NCBI RefSeq assembly: GCF_002364335.1
Contig: NZ_DEXW01000037.1
Location: forward strand, 111,017 to 174,984
Source of the DNA: Winogradskyella sp. UBA3174
GTDB taxonomy: Bacteria; Bacteroidota; Bacteroidia; Flavobacteriales; Flavobacteriaceae
Direction: 5' to 3'
DNA: 63,968 bases
Position numbers and translations under genes: made by a program. The notes under the pieces were generated by a model. The model had not been told where the DNA came from, did no database searches, and saw only the letters and a program-made list of their open reading frames with translations. This document shows, piece by piece, positions 60,216 through 63,968 of this stretch (positions within the stretch are counted from its first letter, which is position 1; each line of letters begins with the position of its first letter).

Positions 60216-62420
60216 TTATTCTTTAATATTACCTTGAAGCTTATCACCTAAAGTTCTATTTATAAAATTGGTCATCTTTTTGTATAAATGAAGCCTTGTA
60301 TTGCCTCCATAAATACCATGATTTTTATCTGGATACACCATCCATTCAAACTGTTTATCTGCTTGAATTAATGCTTCTACCATACGCATGGTATTCTGTA
60401 AATGTACATTATCATCGCCAGAACCGTGAATTAACAAGAAATCACCTTTTAACTTATCGACATGATTTATTGGTGAATTTTCATCATAACCACTTGCATT
60501 CTCTTGTGGAGTTGTCATGTAACGCTCTGTATATATAGTATCGTAGAATCTCCAACTCGTTACTGGCGCTACAGCAATTGCCATTTTAAAAACATCGTTA
60601 CCTTTAAACAAGGCATTACTACTCATAAAACCACCGTAACTCCAACCCCAAATTCCCATTCTAGTTGCATCAACATAAGGTAACGTACCTAATTTTTTAG
60701 CTGCAGCGATTTGGTCTTCAACTTCGTATTTACCAAGTTCATTTTGTGTTACTTTCTTAAAATCCGCTCCTTTAAACCCTGTTCCTCTGCCGTCTACACA
60801 AGCTATTATGTAACCTTGTTGTGCTAACATTTGGTACCAATAATCATTAGAACTATTCCAACGGTTAGCTACTTGCTGAGAACCAGGACCAGAATACTGA
60901 TACATAAATAATGGATAGATTTTATTGGCATCGAAATCTGCAGGTTTAATTATCCACATATTTAAGTCATTGCCATTAACATTTATAGTACTGAACTCTT
61001 TTTTAGATGTTATATAATTTCCAACTTTCTCTGATAAGCTAATGTTATCCTTAATGCTTTTAACAACATCACCAGATTTTGAACTGTTTAGCGTATATTC
61101 TTGAGGTGTTGTTGCACTAGAATGTGTATTGATAAAATACGTAAAATCTGCACTAAAAGAAGCGCTATTAGTTCCATCTGTTTTGGTTAGGCGTTTTTTC
61201 TTTTTTCCATTTAATTTAATAGAATACACATCTCTGTTAATGGAACCATTCTCTACAGATTGGTAATAAATTGAATTCTCTTTTTCATTGAAACCATAGT
61301 AATTAGTCACTTCCCAATTGCCTTCAGTTACTTGATTGATCAGCTTACCATCTTCAGCATAATGATAAATATGGTTGTAACCATCTTTTTCACTCGTCCA
61401 AATAAAGCTATCATCTTTTAAGAATGTTAAGTTGAATGTTACATCGACGTATGCTTTATCCTCTTCTGCTAAAACCAAATTAGACGTATTATTTTTAGTG
61501 TTTATCATCCAAAGATCTAATTCATTTTGATGACGATTCATTAATTGAACACTTAATACATCAGCATCCTTAGTCCATTCTAATCTCGGAATATAAAAAT
61601 CTTGATATGCTTTATCTACTTTTAGTTCTTGAAGTTTTTCTGAACCTAATTTGTATAAATATAAAGTTACTTTAGAATTAGCCTCGCCTGCTTTAGGATA
61701 TTTAAAAACTTGTTGCGTTTGGTACAATTCTGAGCCAAAAACATCCATTGAGAATTCTGGCACTTCAGTTTCATCAAAACGAATAAAAGCAATTTGATTG
61801 CTATCCGCATTCCAATCAAAAGCTCTTACAAAACTAAATTCTTCTTCATAAACCCAATCGGTAATACCGTTAATCACTTTATTCTTTTCTCCATCAAAGG
61901 TGATTTGCTCAACACTACCAGAAGCTAGGTCTTTAACATACAGATTATTCTCAAAACCATAAGCCACTTTTTTACCATCTGGCGACAATGTTGGTTCTTG
62001 TACCAAATCGTCCGACACTTTAGTTACTTTTTTTGACGCAATGTCATAGATATAAAACTCACCTAAAGTGGAACGTCTAAATACAGGAATAGAATTGGTT
62101 GTTAAGATGACTTTAGATTCATCTGTACTAAAGCTATAATCAAAAAAACCTTGAATCTCAGCTATATCAGCTGAAGATACCAAGGTTTTAACTTTTTCTA
62201 AAGTTTTATAATCGTAAATATCGATTGTTGCTGTTCTATTTTGCCTATCAAAATTTAAAACAGAATACTGTTTTCCGTTATCCATAGAATGCAAAGCTTG
62301 CATACCTTGCGTTCTAAAAGTTCCTCCCCAAATGTCTTCGAGTGAGATCTGTTTGTCTTGACAATAAATTATTGTGGTTGTTAAAAATCCTACAATTGTA
62401 ATTAAGTGTCTTAATTTCAT
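60216..62420 (-). CDS. S9 family dipeptidyl peptidase (DPP-IV-like)
   Basis: The 734-residue protein has a signal peptide (MKLRHLITIVGFLTTTIIYC) and an N-terminal beta-propeller (about 40-470), followed by an alpha/beta-hydrolase domain. The nucleophile is in GIWGWSYGGFMSS, the Asp in IHGSGDDNVHLQN and the His in YPDKNHGIYGG. The propeller carries the double-Glu motif in NGITDWVYEEEFSFVRAF, which in DPP-IV binds the substrate N-terminus. It should release dipeptides in the periplasm. The start at 62420 is the ATG with a proper signal peptide; the upstream in-frame TTG at 62435 is rejected. Confidence 0.95.
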   Translation of the reverse strand: MKLRHLITIVGFLTTTIIYCQDKQISLEDIWGGTFRTQGMQALHSMDNGKQYSVLNFDRQNRTATIDIYDYKTLEKVKTLVSSADIAEIQGFFDYSFSTDESKVILTTNSIPVFRRSTLGEFYIYDIASKKVTKVSDDLVQEPTLSPDGKKVAYGFENNLYVKDLASGSVEQITFDGEKNKVINGITDWVYEEEFSFVRAFDWNADSNQIAFIRFDETEVPEFSMDVFGSELYQTQQVFKYPKAGEANSKVTLYLYKLGSEKLQELKVDKAYQDFYIPRLEWTKDADVLSVQLMNRHQNELDLWMINTKNNTSNLVLAEEDKAYVDVTFNLTFLKDDSFIWTSEKDGYNHIYHYAEDGKLINQVTEGNWEVTNYYGFNEKENSIYYQSVENGSINRDVYSIKLNGKKKKRLTKTDGTNSASFSADFTYFINTHSSATTPQEYTLNSSKSGDVVKSIKDNISLSEKVGNYITSKKEFSTINVNGNDLNMWIIKPADFDANKIYPLFMYQYSGPGSQQVANRWNSSNDYWYQMLAQQGYIIACVDGRGTGFKGADFKKVTQNELGKYEVEDQIAAAKKLGTLPYVDATRMGIWGWSYGGFMSSNALFKGNDVFKMAIAVAPVTSWRFYDTIYTERYMTTPQENASGYDENSPINHVDKLKGDFLLIHGSGDDNVHLQNTMRMVEALIQADKQFEWMVYPDKNHGIYGGNTRLHLYKKMTNFINRTLGDKLQGNIKE

Positions 62421-62568
62421 GTTATCTTTTTTCAATAAAACAATGCCAAGTTTACTAAAAATTATGCAAAAAATCGCTATTTTTAAGAGTAAATCCGCAA
62501 TAATAATAGTTTAAAGACTCATTTTATACCAATCCTAAGTATCTTTATCTTTTTAAATTTAAACAAAC

Positions 62569-63870
62569 ATGGCTAACGCTATTTCTGGCTTTAGTAAGCT
62601 TTCAAAATTAGATAAAATTGATTGGCTTATTAATACTTATTTTACAGACAAAGACAGCGCAAAAACGCTCATTACACAATATTGGAATTCAAATGAAAAG
62701 CTCCAAAAATTACATGATGAGTTTATTGAAAATACTATTACAAACTACTATTTACCTTTAGGTGTTGCTCCTAATTTTTTAATAAACGACACGCTTTACA
62801 CTATACCAATGGCCATAGAAGAAAGCTCTGTTATTGCTGCTGCAAGTAAAGCTGCAAAATTTTGGTTTGATCGCGGTGGTTTTAAAACTACAGTAATTTC
62901 AACAGAAAAAATTGGCCAAGTACACTTTACCTACAATGGTGATTTTAAAACTTTAGAGTCATTTTTTGAAAAAACAAAACCGCTTCTCATTTCTTCAACA
63001 TCAGACATTACTAAAAACATGGTACGAAGAGGTGGTGGTATCTTAGATATTGAACTGAGAGATAAAACTAAAGAATTATCAAACTACTACCAATTACATG
63101 CAACGTTTGAGACTTTGGACGCCATGGGTGCGAATTTTATTAATTCTTGTTTAGAGCAATTTGCACAAACATTTAAAAATGAAGCTGAAACCGGTCTAAA
63201 AGGGGATTTAGATATCGTTATGAGTATTCTTTCTAACTACGTCCCAAACTGTTTAGTTAGAGCAGAAGTATCTTGTAATATTGAAGATTTAAAAAGCAAA
63301 GACATTCCCAATCCCGAACTTTTTGTACAGAAGTTTAAACAAGCCATAAATATTGCAGAAATAGAACCATTTAGAGCTGTTACTCACAATAAGGGTATTA
63401 TGAATGGTATAGATGCCGTCGTATTAGCAACAGGGAACGATTTTAGAGCTGTTGAAGCTGGTGTGCATGCTTATGCGTCTAGACAAGAAAAATACTCGAG
63501 CTTAACCCATTGTAGTATAAATAACGGTGTTTTTAAATTCTGGATAGAAATTCCATTAGCACTAGGAACTGTTGGTGGATTAACCAATTTACACCCACTA
63601 GTCAAATTTTCTTTAGAGTTATTGGAAAAACCTAGTGCTAGAGACTTAATGCAAATTGTAGCTGTTGCTGGCTTAGCACAAAACTTTGCCGCTGTAAAGT
63701 CTTTAACAACAACTGGTATTCAAGAAGGCCATATGAAAATGCACTTAATGAATATTTTAAATCAGTTTGAGGCTACAGCTGAAGAAAAAACTAACATTAT
63801 AGAACACTTCAAAACTAATGTAGTGACTCATAGCGCAGTGGTTGAGGCTATTGAAAAGCTCCGGAACTAA
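62569..63870 (+). CDS. Hydroxymethylglutaryl-CoA reductase, degradative type (class II)
   Basis: The 433-residue enzyme reduces HMG-CoA to mevalonate (or the reverse) in the cytosol. Class II landmarks are IENTITNYYLPLGVAPNF (catalytic Glu), PMAIEESSVIAAASKAAKFW, ETLDAMGANFINSCLEQF, TGNDFRAVEAGVHAYASRQE (Asp) and the C-terminal His in GIQEGHMKMHLM. Bacteroidota use such enzymes for the mevalonate route to isoprenoids, so biosynthesis is likely despite the family name. A variant TATCTTTA at 62540-62547 may be its -7 box; no full promoter was found. Confidence 0.93.
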   Translation: MANAISGFSKLSKLDKIDWLINTYFTDKDSAKTLITQYWNSNEKLQKLHDEFIENTITNYYLPLGVAPNFLINDTLYTIPMAIEESSVIAAASKAAKFWFDRGGFKTTVISTEKIGQVHFTYNGDFKTLESFFEKTKPLLISSTSDITKNMVRRGGGILDIELRDKTKELSNYYQLHATFETLDAMGANFINSCLEQFAQTFKNEAETGLKGDLDIVMSILSNYVPNCLVRAEVSCNIEDLKSKDIPNPELFVQKFKQAINIAEIEPFRAVTHNKGIMNGIDAVVLATGNDFRAVEAGVHAYASRQEKYSSLTHCSINNGVFKFWIEIPLALGTVGGLTNLHPLVKFSLELLEKPSARDLMQIVAVAGLAQNFAAVKSLTTTGIQEGHMKMHLMNILNQFEATAEEKTNIIEHFKTNVVTHSAVVEAIEKLRN

Positions 63871-63945
63871 GTTAATTTGCTCATGAAGATTCAAAGCTGG
63901 TAAATTCCGAATCACAAAAACTAAATTTCAGAGCTTACTCATAAG

Positions 63946-63968
63946 AATAACTCAATAACTCAATAACT
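63946..63968 (+). repeat. 8-bp tandem repeat (AATAACTC) at the window edge
   Basis: Two full copies (63946-63953, 63954-63961) and a 7-base partial copy run into the window end, so the true array length is unknown. It lies in the gap after the HMG-CoA reductase gene, in which no other feature is seen. Confidence 0.7.

Overview
The window is AT-rich chromosomal DNA from a member of the Flavobacteriaceae (Bacteroidota). Several signs agree: signals of the Bacteroidota primary sigma factor (TTTG, about 19 bp, TAnnTTTG) in front of genes; T9SS type A C-terminal sorting domains; a short RpoD without region 1.1; a degradative-type (class II) HMG-CoA reductase; DUF6090 and FtsL_2-type proteins; and few Shine-Dalgarno sites. 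TTG and GTG starts are fairly common. The genus cannot be fixed from the sequence alone.

Layout. 1-4990: 3' end of pnp, then a two-gene insert (alpha/beta hydrolase, DUF6090 protein) bounded by recurring motifs, then rpoD and rpe. 4992-20303: a CBS-domain gene and a large minus-strand Wzx/Wzy-type exopolysaccharide locus: methyltransferase, flippase, glycosyltransferases, polymerase, two acetyltransferase-like proteins, deacetylase, alpha/alpha-barrel protein, WecG-like and WecA-like transferases, Wza and the tyrosine kinase Wzc. Two near-perfect promoters drive it. 20476-26884: a divergent plus-strand group with a 1077-residue T9SS-exported lamin-tail protein, a previously easy-to-miss 52-residue peptide, an HPr-kinase-like protein, a PF14907-type nucleotidyltransferase and an outer-membrane protein. 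26972-31550: UDP-glucuronate decarboxylase, an M90 metallopeptidase, a secreted CotH kinase and tRNA-Arg(TCG).

31554-47748: yqeY followed (all minus strand) by the complete division and cell-wall cluster mraZ-rsmH-ftsL-ftsI-murE-mraY-murD-ftsW-murG-murC-ftsQ-ftsA-ftsZ. The mraZ promoter carries four in-phase 10-bp boxes that look like MraZ operators. 47882-63968: housekeeping genes, namely a hydrolase, engB, a lone OppC-type permease with a 58-residue membrane protein, a tail-specific protease, surE, lpxB, NlpC/P60, comEC, a thioredoxin, a POT peptide transporter with a DPP-IV-like peptidase, and HMG-CoA reductase.

Most notable: (1) the peptide / HprK-like kinase / nucleotidyltransferase module beside the exopolysaccharide locus, which shares two enzymes with some lasso-peptide clusters but has no lasso cyclase or protease; (2) a palindromic element found four times, always in the same orientation and ending 3-9 nt before a start codon or a mature tRNA 5' end; (3) the MraZ box array; (4) the cassette-like insert between pnp and rpoD.
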